The position numbers and the translations under genes were made by a program. Positions 1-10,849 of a stretch of DNA of 64,000 nt are shown piece after piece; the stretch's first letter is position 1, and every line of letters begins with the position of its first letter. This DNA is from Cherax quadricarinatus (taxonomy: Eukaryota; Arthropoda; Malacostraca; Decapoda; Parastacidae), in NCBI RefSeq assembly GCF_038502225.1, contig NC_091355.1, positions 9,829,278-9,893,277 on the forward strand, in the 5' to 3' direction. The notes under the pieces are model-generated. The model did not search any database, was not told the DNA's origin, and saw only the letters and a program-made list of their open reading frames with translations.

Positions 1-102
1 TCTCCAGGAATTTGTCAAGTCTAGCCTATTGTTGGTAATACTGCTAACATTATTACAATTATGTTTGTCCAAATTTTATCTAATATAGAGGCAGATGTAT
101 GA

Positions 103-1107
103 GTACATGACCAAGCGAGAGTACATGACCAAGCGAGAGTACATGACCAAGCGAGAGTACATGACCAAGCGAGAGTGCATGACCAAGCGAGAGTACATGA
201 CCAAGCGAGAGTACATGACCAAGCGAGAGTGCATGACCAAGCGAGAGTACATGACCAAGCGAGAGTACATGACCAAGCGAGAGTGCATGACCAAGCGAGA
301 GTGCATGACCAAGCGAGAGTTCATGACCAAGCGAGAGTACATGACCAAGCGAGAGTGCATGACCAAGCGAGAGTACATGACCAAGCGAGAGTACATGACC
401 AAGCGAGAGTACATGACCAAGCGAGAGTGCATGACCAAGCGAGAGTACATGACCAAGCGAGAGTACATGACCAAGCGAGAGTACATGACCAAGCGAGAGT
501 GCATGACCAAGCGAGAGTACATGACCAAGCGAGAGTGCATGACCAAGCGAGAGTACATGACCAAGCGAGAGTACATGACCAAGCGAGAGTACATGACCAA
601 GCGAGAGTACATGACCAAGCGAGAGTGCATGACCAAGCGAGAGTGCATGACCAAGCGAGAGTGCATGACCAAGCGAGAGTACATGACCAAGCGAGAGTGC
701 ATGACCAAGCGAGAGTACATGACCAAGCGAGAGTACATGACCAAGCGAGAGTACATGACCAAGCGAGAGTGCATGACCAAGCGAGAGTACATGACCAAGC
801 GAGAGTACATGACCAAGCGAGAGTACATGACCAAGCGAGAGTACATGACCAAGCGAGAGTACATGACCAAGCGAGAGTACATGACCAAGCGAGAGTGCAT
901 GACCAAGCGAGAGTACATGACCAAGCGAGAGTACATGACCAAGCGAGAGTACATGACCAAGCGAGAGTACATGACCAAGCGAGAGTACATGACCAAGCGA
1001 GAGTACATGACCAAGCGAGAGTACATGACCAAGCGAGAGTACATGACCAAGCGAGAGTACATGACCAAGCGAGAGTACATGACCAAGCGAGAGTACATGA
1101 CCAAGCA
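103..1107. repeat. 18-bp minisatellite, about 56 units
   Basis: The unit gtacatgaccaagcgaga repeats head to tail with almost no indels. Variation is nearly confined to the third base (gTacatg versus gTGcatg, once gTTcatg). Because 18 is a multiple of 3 and the unit has no stop in several frames, long open frames appear on both strands; these are artefacts of the repeat. No flanking gene structure claims it as coding. Confidence 0.97.
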
Positions 1108-1489
1108 ATAGTACATACGGTTTAAGAAGCTTGTAACTTCAGCATCACTGGGTAGAAAAATATGAATATTCAAGAGAGCAGAAATCATCAGTTACTAAAG
1201 CTGAACAAAAGGTTGACAATGTTGCTGGTGAGCTGGCAACGCTACACCCAAAATAGACACCACTACCAGGCATAACACTGACCTTTATCTTCGCCTGACC
1301 TTAAACTGTTATATCGTGAATTATGGTAAATATATCTGCATAAAAATATTCTTTTCTTTGAGTGAGGTTTGCAGTCTTTGGCCTCCCTAGGCTGTACTCT
1401 GAGGTCTTCTTCCACTTTCCTCTGATTTTCATGACTTGGTGGGGGTTAAACTTCAGAAGGCAGTTGTTGGGCCAGGCTTGCAGTCTGGT
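1108..1489. other. no gene recognised
   Basis: Unique-looking AT-rich sequence between the 18-bp minisatellite and the hammerhead-like element. No coding frame or repeat structure was found. Confidence 0.5.
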
Positions 1490-1494
1490 ATTAG

Positions 1495-1582
1495 ACTAAC
1501 CCGCACATAGAGAGAAGTGACTATAAATGGTCCAAATCGGACCGAAACGTCGTCGTAAGTTCCCTCTCCTGTGTGCGGGTTG
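1495..1582 (+). ncRNA. hammerhead-ribozyme-like fold (degenerate core)
   Basis: Reading 5' to 3', a left arm beginning aacccgcacatagagagaa pairs with the right arm ending ctgtgtgcgggtt (1563-1582), giving a long stem I with a few bulges. Inside are a degenerate CTGATGA-like strand (ctataaa, 1521-1527), a stem II of GGTCC/GGACC with an aaatc loop, the invariant GAAAC (1544-1548), a minimal stem III and a GTC that would be the cleavage triplet. Small hammerheads with very short stem III are known from Penelope-like elements. The CTGATGA box is mutated, so this copy is probably inactive. Confidence 0.55.
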
Positions 1583-1616
1583 ACTCACGAAATCGTAAAT
1601 GACACAATTGCAAATA

Positions 1617-1705
1617 AACCATATCACGGGTAAACTCCAGAACCCGCTATCAGAGAGTCTCAAAACTGCAGGTCGCGGGTTCTAACCCCACCCGTGGTAT
1701 GGCTT
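1617..1705. repeat. inverted tRNA-like SINE head fragments
   Basis: The left half (about 1617-1672) contains the reverse complement of a tRNA-like B-box region; on the minus strand it reads gcgggttctggag... followed by cccgtgatatgg. The right half (about 1672-1705) carries gcgggttctaacccc and acccgtggtatgg on the plus strand. The halves are imperfect inverted copies of one tRNA-related head, the same family as the copy at 50068. It looks like a head-to-head SINE remnant, not a functional tRNA gene. Confidence 0.5.
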
Positions 1706-2475
1706 GGTTGGTTTATGTGCGGGTTATTTGTGTATTGTTCCAGTCACGGTATTGTGTCTTCTTGTTCTTTATTGTGAGGTTTTCTTTGTTGAGAACGTTT
1801 TCGTTGCTTGGAAGTATCTAGTGGGCGAACAGTTTTCAATTTCCACGTCTTGTGTTGCAATGTGTTCTTACTCTAAGATTCAATGTGTGTCCCGCTACTA
1901 AATTTGGATGGAATACTGCATTAATTAATGTTTCGTAAGGGACAGATGCCTTGTAACTGCGCGTGCAATAAGATGCAACGCGTATGGTGCTCCGAAATTA
2001 AAACAGAATAGTATATTAATGTTTCGTAAGCATATATTTTATTTATTATCAAATGAACAAAATCTTTGACTCTGCATTATAAAAGATATTTTGTGTGTGT
2101 CACTGCACTGATATCTTTGTGCATATTTTAATTTTAACATTAAAATGTTTTGTACATTTTACGGACACAGATATACCGAATTGTGTGGCTATCCTGATCT
2201 ATATGACGTATTTACAAGGTTAAATAAAGCAGCGACTGTGTTTACCTAACGCCCAACACGCGCCATGGATATTCAAACACTATTTATATTCAGATTATAT
2301 TTATAGTCTCAGAGCAGATCTAGAGGTCTTTATATAGACCTCTTCTTACATGTGTACCACCGTAACACAGGAGTGTCATTGTAGTTACAGATAATTATTA
2401 TTTTACTTATAAACAATTGCAGCGTATGATATTCAGCACGTTTATATGGGTACAAATAGGCAATTACTGCTGGGC
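1706..2475. other. no gene recognised
   Basis: AT-rich sequence without a credible coding frame. The first 150 bases may be the 3' body of the tRNA-related repeat before it. Confidence 0.4.
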
Positions 2476-2477
2476 AG

Positions 2478-2640
2478 ATATCGGGGTGACTACTACTATA
2501 GTCACCCCATGAGTGGTATTAACCTCATATCCACCCTGTGGGCTGTATCCATCCTTTGGGTCGTAGTAACCCCATAACCACGCTATGGGGCAGCCATATC
2601 CATCCTGCGGGTAGTAGTCACCCCATACCCATTCTGAAAC
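2478..2640. repeat. diverged copies of the 29/30-bp satellite
   Basis: About five degenerate units with the pattern catcctgygggtagtagtcaccccataccc. They match the main 29-bp satellite at 4796 in order and spacing but with many substitutions, so they are an old outlying block of that family. Confidence 0.65.
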
Positions 2641-2644
2641 CTGA

Positions 2645-2645
<1 letters not shown>

Positions 2646-2724
<79 letters not shown>

Positions 2725-2763
2725 TATAGGGAGGTGCCACCTCTAGAACTGTTATAGGGACCC

Positions 2764-2801
<38 letters not shown>
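2646..2801. repeat. (TA)n and (GT)n microsatellites
   Basis: A pure TA run of about 76 bases (2646-2722) is followed, after a short spacer, by a pure GT run (2769-2801). Confidence 0.97.
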
Positions 2802-2803
<2 letters not shown>

Positions 2804-3029
2804 GGTTTGGTCCCTTCACACTGATTATATCATCTTTTAGTGTATTCATTATACCCATGTTTTTCACTGCTGGTACCTTGCTTGCACAGTGTACCAAGAC
2901 TCTTGGCATTGTTGGGAGTGATTTCGGTATGCAGATTAGGGATCATTCTCTCGGGAATTTTGCAAGTGTAATTTACAGTATAATAAAAAAAAACTCTTGC
3001 CTACATTCCAGAGTACAGTTCAAAGAACA

Positions 3030-4660
3030 TGAAGCGTTCCAAATAATTTACATGCTTGACTGAGTTTATACCAGCAGTGAATGTTCTCCGTACTTTCTTC
3101 AGGTCTACAATTTCGCTGTAGTGTACAGCAATATTCCAGTCTGGAAATAACAGGTGATTTAAAGAGCGTCTTCATTAGCTTGGGTTCTCGTTTTTTGAAG
3201 GTTCTCGTTACTCTTGCTATTATTTTCCTGGTTATAATAAGTATTGTGATCACAGAATATCAGATATTCTGGTATTGCCACTACTGAGTCCATCACACTA
3301 ATCTCTCACTCTGGTGACTGACTTAAATTTATTTTACACTCCATTTCAGTGTGTATTTCTTAAAAATTTCTATAGTGGAGTAAATTAAATTTGTCTCACT
3401 TGAGCATCATATTGTCATGTTTGTCCCTGTAAGACCTGGTTTATATTACCTTGGAGGTTTGCTGTGTCCTCAATGAATGCCACTCATACATATTCTAGTA
3501 TCATTTGCAAAGGGCGATATGGTGCCATGATTTATGTCTCTGTATTGGATATAAGTTTACGGAAGATAATTTGGGCGGGTACAACGCACTGAGGATCACA
3601 GTTTTTATTGTAGTAGCCTATGATTCTATTTTATTCGCTATTATTCTTTGCTTTTATTGGAAAGCTAAACATTCATCTGCCCTTTTTTAGTTATTCCTTT
3701 TTCACACATTTTGTATGCTATTACATCATGTTCACACTTGTGAAAAGCTTTTACAAAGTCTGTGTACACTACATCTGCATATCGTTTGTCTGCCAGTGCA
3801 TCCAAGTTCATGTCGTAAATGGTCCAGCAGTTGCGAGAGGCAGGAGCGACCCTGAGTTGTGCAACTGTTATGTATCTATGCATTTAGCAGTCTTACCTTT
3901 AAAAACTCTTCAACGATTCTGGATAACGTGGGACGTCAAGGCTATTGGTCTTCAGTGTTTTTGCAACTCCTTTACTTCCACCTTTTTGGAGTGGGGCTAT
4001 CTCGGTTTTTTTAATGACTGTGGGATGACTCCAGTGTGCAGACTGTGTCAGTTAGATATTTAACTCACGTGATAGTTTTTTTTCAATTCTTCATGAATAT
4101 GGAGTTCCATGAGTATGGGGATGGAGCAGAGTGCATAGGCATGGGGCAGACTGCATGGGCATGCCATTAATAGCGTCTTCAGAGTCAGGTGGGAAATGTC
4201 AGCAGAGCTTTAAATCTCCTTCAAGAATAATTCATTTAGATTGTTACTCATTTGCCCGATTAATATGTCACTGATAAAGTCGTATTGTGGCTTCAGTATT
4301 TCACTCATTTGTTGGTCGTCATCAGTGAAAGTTCCGTCTCCTTTAAGCAAAATACTGGATGTGGATTTTGCTTTATATTCTACATAGGAGCCAAAAAGCA
4401 TTTTAAATTTCATTCAGTTTCATTAATGACTTTTTCGCTCAAACCCTGAACGCTGAATTATGCATTTAGTTTGAATTCAATGTTTTACATTTTCTTAACC
4501 AGTGTCTATTTCGTTCTAGAGAAAGTCTGCAGCCTTTGGTAAGTTCCCTGAGTCTCGTGTGGATCGCATCTTTCTTTGTAGCTTGTATCGTCTCTTTTTC
4601 CTGAATGGTATGTGTCTGGATCAAACATTTAGTACCAGTGAGTTCAACCTCTCGGTACAT
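3030..4660 (-). pseudogene. non-LTR retrotransposon reverse-transcriptase fossil
   Basis: Minus-strand translations in several frames give RT segments in the correct order for a non-LTR element. Near 4210-4410 there is a LLKGDGTFTDDDQQMSEIL linker. Near 3900-4070 is a RPIALTSHVI-like segment (RT block with RPI), near 3690-3860 a DVVYTDFVKAFHKCEHDVI segment (RT block A), and near 3090-3200 a FKSPVISRLEYCC segment from the C-terminal thumb region. Stops and frameshifts separate them, and the catalytic DD box was not found intact. The product is a dead LINE of uncertain clade (CR1/Jockey-like superfamily). No other gene shares the interval. Confidence 0.75.
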
Positions 4661-4795
4661 TGGTTCACATCTGCGTTATTCGTATTATCTTCACAACTAA
4701 TTTCAATAAGATCATGATTTATTTAATCCCCGTTGATACATTTATTGTTGAAATTAAATTTGTTCAATATACCCCTCACGAATGTTGTGGTTAAG

Positions 4796-5353
4796 TGTTC
4801 ATCCCATTCCTGTCCTTTGGACAGTAGTCATCCCACACCCATCCTGTGGACAGTAGTCATCCCACACCCATCCTGTGGACAGTAGTCATCCCACACCCAT
4901 CCTGTGGACAGTAGTCATCCCACACCCATCCTGTGGACAGTAGTCATCCCACACCCATCCTGTGGACAGTAGTCATCCCACACCCATCCTGTGGACAGTA
5001 GTCATCCCACACCCATCCCGTGGACAGTAGTCATCCCACACCCATCCCGTGGACAGTAGTCATCCCACACCCACCCCGTGGATAGTCATCCCACACCCAT
5101 CCCGTGGACAGTAATCATCCCACCCATCCCGTGGACAGTAGTCATCCCACACCCATCCCGTGGACAGTAGTCATTTCACACCCATCCTGTGGACAGTAGT
5201 CATCCCACACCCATCCTGTGGACAGTAGTCATCCCACACCCATCCTGTGGACAGTAATCATCCCACCAATCCCGTGGACAGTAGTCATCCCACACCCATC
5301 ACGTGGACAGTAGTCATCCCACACCCATCCCGTGGACAGTAGTCATCCGACAC
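4796..5353. repeat. 29-bp satellite array, main block
   Basis: About 19 units of cccatcctgtggacagtag followed by tcatcccaca repeat with a 29-base period. Two variants alternate in blocks (catcctgtgg versus catcccgtgg), and a few units are shortened. The array resumes at 7958 after an inserted composite element. Confidence 0.97.
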
Positions 5354-5473
5354 CCTCTGGGCATACTGAAGTGGCAAGCCCTATAGATGGCAGCACCTGA
5401 GTGGCACGAAATATGAACTAAGCTGGCAGACAGCATGGGCTGTCTGTGCAGACAGTACAGGCTGTCTACATAC
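5354..5473 (+). repeat. truncated older copy of the 159-bp terminal repeat
   Basis: This segment matches the right-hand part of the 159-bp repeat at 5474-5632 but lacks its first about 45 bases and has at least two substitutions (cccta for gccta, ggcacg for ggcgcg). It ends with the same gtctaca followed by tac. It is probably a remnant of an earlier element of the same family. Confidence 0.8.
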
Positions 5474-6729
5474 TGTGTCTTGCTGCTAGGCCGCTGTGTG
5501 AGTGAGAGGGAGGCCTGTCTGGGCATACTGAAGTGGCAAGGCCTATAGATGGCAGCACCTGAGTGGCGCGAAATATGAACTAAGCTGGCAGACAGCATGG
5601 GCTGTCTGTGCAGACAGTACAGGCTGTCTACATACGCTCGGCCACCTACCGCGCGTCGTCCCGACGCGACAATACTGGTGGTAAAAGAAACTCGGTCTCT
5701 CTCTCGTAGGAACAGGGCACAGAACACAAAATAAAAACATATATATACATATGAACATGGAAAAAAACCTCCTACAGGGAGGGAAGAAAAAACATGTGGG
5801 TGTGCTAAACATCGTGGTCAAAGGCAGTGAGCATCGAAGGGCATCACTGCACGCCTTCCTGCGTCCAGAGTCTGGACAGATACTGCAACACGGGAGACAT
5901 CGCTGTGGCTGAGCTGTGACGTAACAGGTTACGGTCTCCTCTGGAACGGTGAAGCAGTCATCATAGGAGTCGCTGCAGGTTTTCACTCAACCTGGGGCAC
6001 AACATGCTGGTGCCCTCGAGTGAGGCGTCGACAAAACTCGGCAACTGGGCAGGACTTCTGGCAAGCGACTCAGGAGGACACTTCTCGACTGGTACTGTCG
6101 CTGGGCTGTCACTGCCGGCGAGCGTGGAGTGAGTTGTGGAGCGAGTCGTGGCAGAGACGACTGGGCGAAACATCTGGGAGTCGTAACATCATACACCAGA
6201 CTGCAGTGAGAGAGCTAGCAGTCAAAGTGACATCTTTGTGCAGGCTGCTCACTGAAGCTTGTGACACGAGGCTGACACAGTGTGTCATTCTCTCGGCAGT
6301 TGGAGTTATAGCAGAGGTTAGTCTAAGTGTCCCCAGACTTGTTTCTCTACATATAACTGCACTCTGACGGTCTGGAGGTGAAGTGAAACAAATTTCGATG
6401 GGAAACGTAGCAGGTATGATTCTGCAGAACATCACGAGCGACGAGCATAAAAGCTTTCTGTACAAGAGGGCTCATACGCTCAGGGCTGAGTAATCAGCTG
6501 TCAAACGTACTGGTCACACGGGTGGCTTAGCACAGTGGTGCTACTCAGGTCTGGCTCAGACCTCACTGGACACACGGAAACTTTAAAAACACACCGCGGT
6601 ACAACATGTGAGAACACTGACTGAGAGGAATTAATTAACACACGACATATATTTTCTCTCAATCTTCTCGACAATACGGAAATAATTACTAGAAACACTC
6701 GATGTGACATCATGTGATGTCAGGCGTGA

Positions 6730-6914
6730 TGACGTCAGCAGTACTGACGTCAGCAGACATCTCGAGGTGACGTCAGCAGCACTGTGACGTCAGCAGACAT
6801 CTCGAGGTGACGTCAGCAGACATCTCGAGGTGACGTCAGCAGACATCTCGAGGTGACGTCAGCAGACATCTCGAGGTGACGTCATGAAGTCGGGCAGCAT
6901 TGTGGGTGACGTCA
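6730..6914. promoter_or_regulatory. 23-bp tandem array carrying perfect TGACGTCA palindromes
   Basis: TGACGTCA occurs at 6730, 6745, 6768, 6785, 6808, 6831, 6854, 6877 and 6907, five of them spaced exactly 23 bases apart, each joined by gcagacatctcgagg. TGACGTCA is the canonical cAMP-response element bound by CREB/ATF bZIP proteins. The array lies inside the LTR-like element. Whether it binds protein in this animal is inference. Confidence 0.6.
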
Positions 6915-7368
6915 ATGTGATGCGGGCAGCAGACCACAGCATGTGGCCTGGGACATCTGGTAACTCACGTAGCTCGTAGGTCTACGTGACATCGCCCACA
7001 GCCAACGTGGCGTTGTGATCCACGTGGTGTCGTGATCTACGTGGCATGCTGATCCACATAGCTTCGAGTGGCCTCGGGCACTCGGATACACAGCTCTGGC
7101 AGTGAATCACACGAAAAACAGCAGAAAACACAGCAGAGGGAGTGGGCAGTGGTGTATGGTAGACGGGTGAGCGAGGAGCGTGGGTGAGTGTATGGCAGGG
7201 GAGCATCTGGCCATTCCTCCTCCTCCTCCACCTACAAACACGTGGAGAAGCTCACACTGGACGCAGAAATCACCACAAAACTCACCTCTGGCTTGCTGAA
7301 ACGGCTGTGCTGAGCTGAACAACAACAGCAACATACAAGTGACGCTGAACACGTGACTTGAGAAACAG

Positions 7369-7432
7369 CGTGGGGTCACTGTAGCGTGGGGTCACTGTAG
7401 CGTGGGGTCACTGTAGCGTGGGGTCACTGTGA
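7369..7432. repeat. 16-bp tandem repeat, 4 units
   Basis: Four units of gcgtggggtcactgta in tandem inside the LTR-like element. Confidence 0.95.
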
Positions 7433-7957
7433 CGCCACTTACAATTCTCGGAGAATTTCGGCAAATTTCGGCCTGGATCCTGCTTGTATCTGTGTCTGGA
7501 TGCTCAAACGTGCAGACACGACATCAGGATAACTTGTTGCGAGACGGATGCTTCTTGTGTAGGGTGATGAAGTGAAGATGACTTCATACCTCTCCTTCCT
7601 CTCTCCAGGCAAACACAACTGCTGGGAGCACCGCTGTCACCATTTATAATGAATTTGTTTGGTAATCTGGTAGCGGGTGGTTAAATGATACGTCTTCGGA
7701 GGCTTCTTACTTTATTGTTAAGTAGTGGTGGGTACACAGGCTTGTGTTGTGCCCATGGCCCGGGAGGGCCATGCCCACGAGAGAGAGCTGGGAGGCCTTG
7801 TGTCTTGCTGCTAGGCCGCTGTGTGAGTGAGAGGGAGGCCTGTCTGGGCATACTGAAGTGGCAAGGCCTATAGATGGCAGCACCTGAGTGGCGCGAAATA
7901 TGAACTAAGCTGGCAGACAGCATGGGCTGTCTGTGCAGACAGTACAGGCTGTCTACA

Positions 7958-8205
7958 ACCCATCCTGTGGACAGTAGTCATCCGACACCCATCCTGTGGA
8001 CAGTAATCATCCCACCCATCCCGTGGACAGTAATCATCCCACACCCATCCCGTGGACAGTAGTCATCCCACACCCATCCCGTGGACAGTAGTCATCCCAC
8101 ACCCATCCCGTGGACAGTAGTCATCCCACACCCATCCTGTGGACAGTAGTCATCCCACACCCATCCTGTGGACAGTAATCATCCCACCCATCCCGTGGAC
8201 AGTTT
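7958..8205. repeat. 29-bp satellite, second block
   Basis: About nine units of the same satellite as at 4796, continuing directly from the right terminal repeat of the composite element. Both catcctg and catcccg variants are present. Confidence 0.95.
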
Positions 8206-8462
8206 ACCTGGAGTTTACCTGGAGAGAGTTTCGGGGGTCAACGCCCCCGCGGCCCGGTCTGTGACCAGGCCTCCTGGTGGATCAGCGCCTGATCAACCAG
8301 GCTGTTGCTGCTGGCTGCACGCAAACCAACGTACGAGCCACAGCCCGGCTGATCAGGAACTGACTTTAGGTGCTTGTCCAGTGCCAGCTTGAAGACTGCC
8401 AGGGGTCTGTTGGTAATCCCCCTTATGTGTGCTGGGAGGCAGTTGAACAGTCTCGGGCCCCT
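8206..8462 (-). mobile_element. 3' tail of a non-LTR retrotransposon inside the satellite
   Basis: On the minus strand a short frame reads FNCLPAHIRGITNRPLAVFKLALDKHLKSVPDQP in two stretches (here over 8280-8460), typical of the last residues of a CR1-like RT, followed by a 3' UTR ending in tccaggtaaactccaggtaaa at 8206. The terminal sequence also occurs on the plus strand at 28231-28286, confirming the family boundary. Only the extreme 3' end is present, as expected for 5'-truncated LINE insertions. Confidence 0.75.
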
Positions 8463-8600
8463 GACACCCATCCCTTGGACAGTAGTCATCCCACACCCAT
8501 CCCGTGGACAGCAAGTCATTCCATGCCCAGCCTGTAGGAGGTAGCAGCCCAATACCCATCCTGTAGCAGGTAGTAATCCAATACTCGTCTCATCAGAGGT
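8463..8600. repeat. satellite remnant, grading into diverged units
   Basis: Two good 29-bp units follow the LINE tail; then the sequence decays into related units (catcctgtaggaggtagcag) up to about 8600. The LINE tail therefore interrupts a satellite block. Confidence 0.75.
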
Positions 8601-9205
8601 ACATAATGGGTTTAAGAACCGGCTGTCAGCCGCTGTCCCATAATATGTCAGCTTCACTCATAATCAGTCATCAGAGTGAGAGCTGTCTTAACAGGGACAT
8701 GTAGAAAAACGAATTACAGAGAGAGATACCGAGAAATTGGGTGAGTGAATGAGCCATTTCCTGAACAGGCATCGGTTGCGGCGAGTTTGGAATTCCAAGT
8801 ACCCAGACGGTTGGTTGGGTTCAGGGGCGGTCGACACTGGAGGAATAATATAGCCAGCCACCAGGCTGTAGCTGATTCCTAGTAACAGTTGTTTCATTGC
8901 CTAGAATACTTCGACAACTCTCGAAAGTAAGTTAAGATTGTTTTGTGATTTATTCCAGATTCATTGACGAAAGGGGGACACGAGCTGTACTCCTTCACTG
9001 TCTGTGGGGTGAGACGGCATCTCTAAAAACTTGTATCGAGTCGCAGTTGATGGTTATGCTGAAATTTCAAAGTCTGCAGTTTATGACACGTTTGATGATG
9101 GCATTATTTGGGATCCCCATAGTTCACTGTTGAGCTGCTGTGTTGAGACCTGCAACGTTTTAATCTCAGACAACAACTCTTGGAAAAGTTAATAATGTTT
9201 ATTAC
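8601..9205. other. no gene recognised
   Basis: No coding frame above about 70 residues and no recognisable domain. No repeat structure is obvious apart from a short run resembling the ends of the neighbouring satellite family (acataatgggtttaagaac). Confidence 0.4.
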
Positions 9206-9210
9206 AGATT

Positions 9211-9289
<79 letters not shown>

Positions 9290-9305
9290 GTGTGTGTGTG
9301 TGTAT
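9211..9305. repeat. (TA)n then (TG)n microsatellite
   Basis: Pure TA run of about 75 bases followed directly by a short TG run. Confidence 0.97.
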
Positions 9306-10120
9306 TGCGTCTTTTCTAAACGATATACAAACTATATCCTAGTATGATTTTTTTGAAAAATTAAAGTTTATTATTATGACGTATATTATAAGATACTAGT
9401 GCGATACAGCTGCTGTCAGCTGCTAGCATGCAACTCTACTGCAGCTGAAACACTGGAGGCCAGACTAACGCATTGTGTTCATTAAATTGTCTGCAGTGTT
9501 ACCACTGAGCGCCACGTAACTAAAATAACTCTCAACTTGACTGCAAATTTCATCCCACTTTGAAAACACGACTTACATAATGTTTACAATATGTAAAAAA
9601 TGGAAATATATATACACAGTGCTAGGCTGCATGGAGGACACTCAAGTCCTCAGAGATTGGAGAGATTGTTCCACCACACGACAAACATGAAAAGTTGCCC
9701 TCAATTCCCACTTTGCGTGCCTGATATAGGTTAGGGAAAGTAAGCCGAGAAATCACCCCGCCCATTGTGGGTGAATTGCTTAGCGTAATGTCCTTAGCTA
9801 AACATATTAGCCTATTTCTCCCTATATACGCGGTGCACAATTATATATTGTACACACATGCTGTGTATAGACTGCGCATCTATATATAAACTGCAGTTAC
9901 GTATACACAGTACAGCTTTGTATCAGGTATTCGTATATGGAAGAAGTCACAATAAAACGCGTGACTGTAGATATAAAAAACATTACCGTAAAAAAATAAA
10001 CAGGAAAATTGAGTTCTGGCTTGTGTTTATAGTGACTACACATTTCCTCTAAAAATATGTGTGTGTGTGGAAGTACGTGAAAGTGCTCAGGTTTTCCTGT
10101 TTATTTCTTCACTGTCTTAT

Positions 10121-10121
<1 letters not shown>

Positions 10122-10190
<69 letters not shown>
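10122..10190. repeat. (TA)n microsatellite
   Basis: Pure TA run of about 68 bases. Confidence 0.97.
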
Positions 10191-10191
<1 letters not shown>

Positions 10192-10454
10192 GCTGTACTT
10201 GGATTATTTATGTGTAAACTGCTGTTTTCATCTATTAAAGGAATAGTAGTTCATTCTCCTGGGTGGCTGTTCTGGGTAAAACGGAAGACCGGGATTTTCC
10301 AAGTTGTGAAAGAATGGGTGAAAGTTGTATTTATATTCTTTTAGCATTACGGCCCATAGGAAAATCCTATTTTATCTTTGATATATTCATATACAGGTTT
10401 ACGCTGATGGCAAAAGTATGTGTGATGTTATATTTGATTACTTGATTGCAGTAG

Positions 10455-10660
10455 TGGAAATGTTTAGGTATGACAACGCTAGTGAAAGTGCTTATATACG
10501 TACATGGAAACGTTAATACAAGTAGTGTATTACATGTCTGGCTACGCTAGTGAAAGCAGTGTTTATATACATGGCTATGCTAGCAAAGTAGTATATACAT
10601 GGCTACTCTAGTGAAAGTTACTAGTGTTTGTATATATAACCACGGTAATGAAAGTATGCA
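10455..10660. repeat. degenerate tandem repeat (ctagtgaaagt-type)
   Basis: Irregular units with the shared core tacatggctacgctagtgaa occur about five times with variable spacing. It is an old decayed minisatellite. Confidence 0.6.
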
Positions 10661-10746
10661 GTGTTTATATAATATAAGCACTAGGTATATCAGTACCGAC
10701 AGATCGTGGAGTAGACACATAAGCAACACTTTGGATACTTTATTAA

Positions 10747-10780
10747 GACAACGTTTCGCCCACTTGTTTGGTGTTGTCAG
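10747..10780 (-). ncRNA. hammerhead-like motif remnant
   Basis: Read on the minus strand, a CTGACAA strand (CTGATGA with two changes) is followed by a weak stem II, then GGGC, GAAAC and GTTGTC. The GAAACGTTGTC end is shared with the better preserved motif at 36493, and both are followed by a similar acacataagca-type flank, so they are copies of one family. It lies just upstream of a Penelope-like coding fossil. Confidence 0.4.
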
Positions 10781-10849
10781 TATTGCCAAACTCCAGCACT
10801 CCTTTCCAGCCAGGATCAGGGAGCACTGTTACGCTGGACAAGAAACTTG

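Larger units (their letters stand above)
5474..7957 (+). mobile_element. non-autonomous LTR-like element with identical 159-bp terminal repeats
   Basis: Direct repeats at 5474-5632 and 7799-7957 are identical over 159 bases by eye, begin TGTGTC and end TCTACA (the TG...CA form of retroviral-type LTRs), and flank 2.17 kb with no credible gag or pol frame. A purine tract (gagagagagctgggagg) lies just before the right repeat, as a polypurine tract would on the plus strand. No clear primer-binding site or target-site duplication was seen: the left flank is an older repeat copy and the right flank is satellite. Identity of the repeats implies a young insertion or recent gene conversion. A TRIM-like element is the best reading. 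A tandem-repeat composite is the alternative. Confidence 0.55.

Noticed and set aside
76..1188. Several open frames of more than 300 residues on both strands
   Set aside because: They are simultaneous readings of an 18-bp tandem repeat without stops; no start context, splice sites or family match.
4796..5353. CRISPR-like regular 29-bp repeats
   Set aside because: Units are contiguous with no spacers, in a eukaryotic sequence.
5314..7379. Minus- and plus-strand frames of 70-147 residues in the LTR-like interior
   Set aside because: Cys/Ser/Arg-rich translations without gag, protease or pol motifs; probably chance frames in GC-richer DNA.
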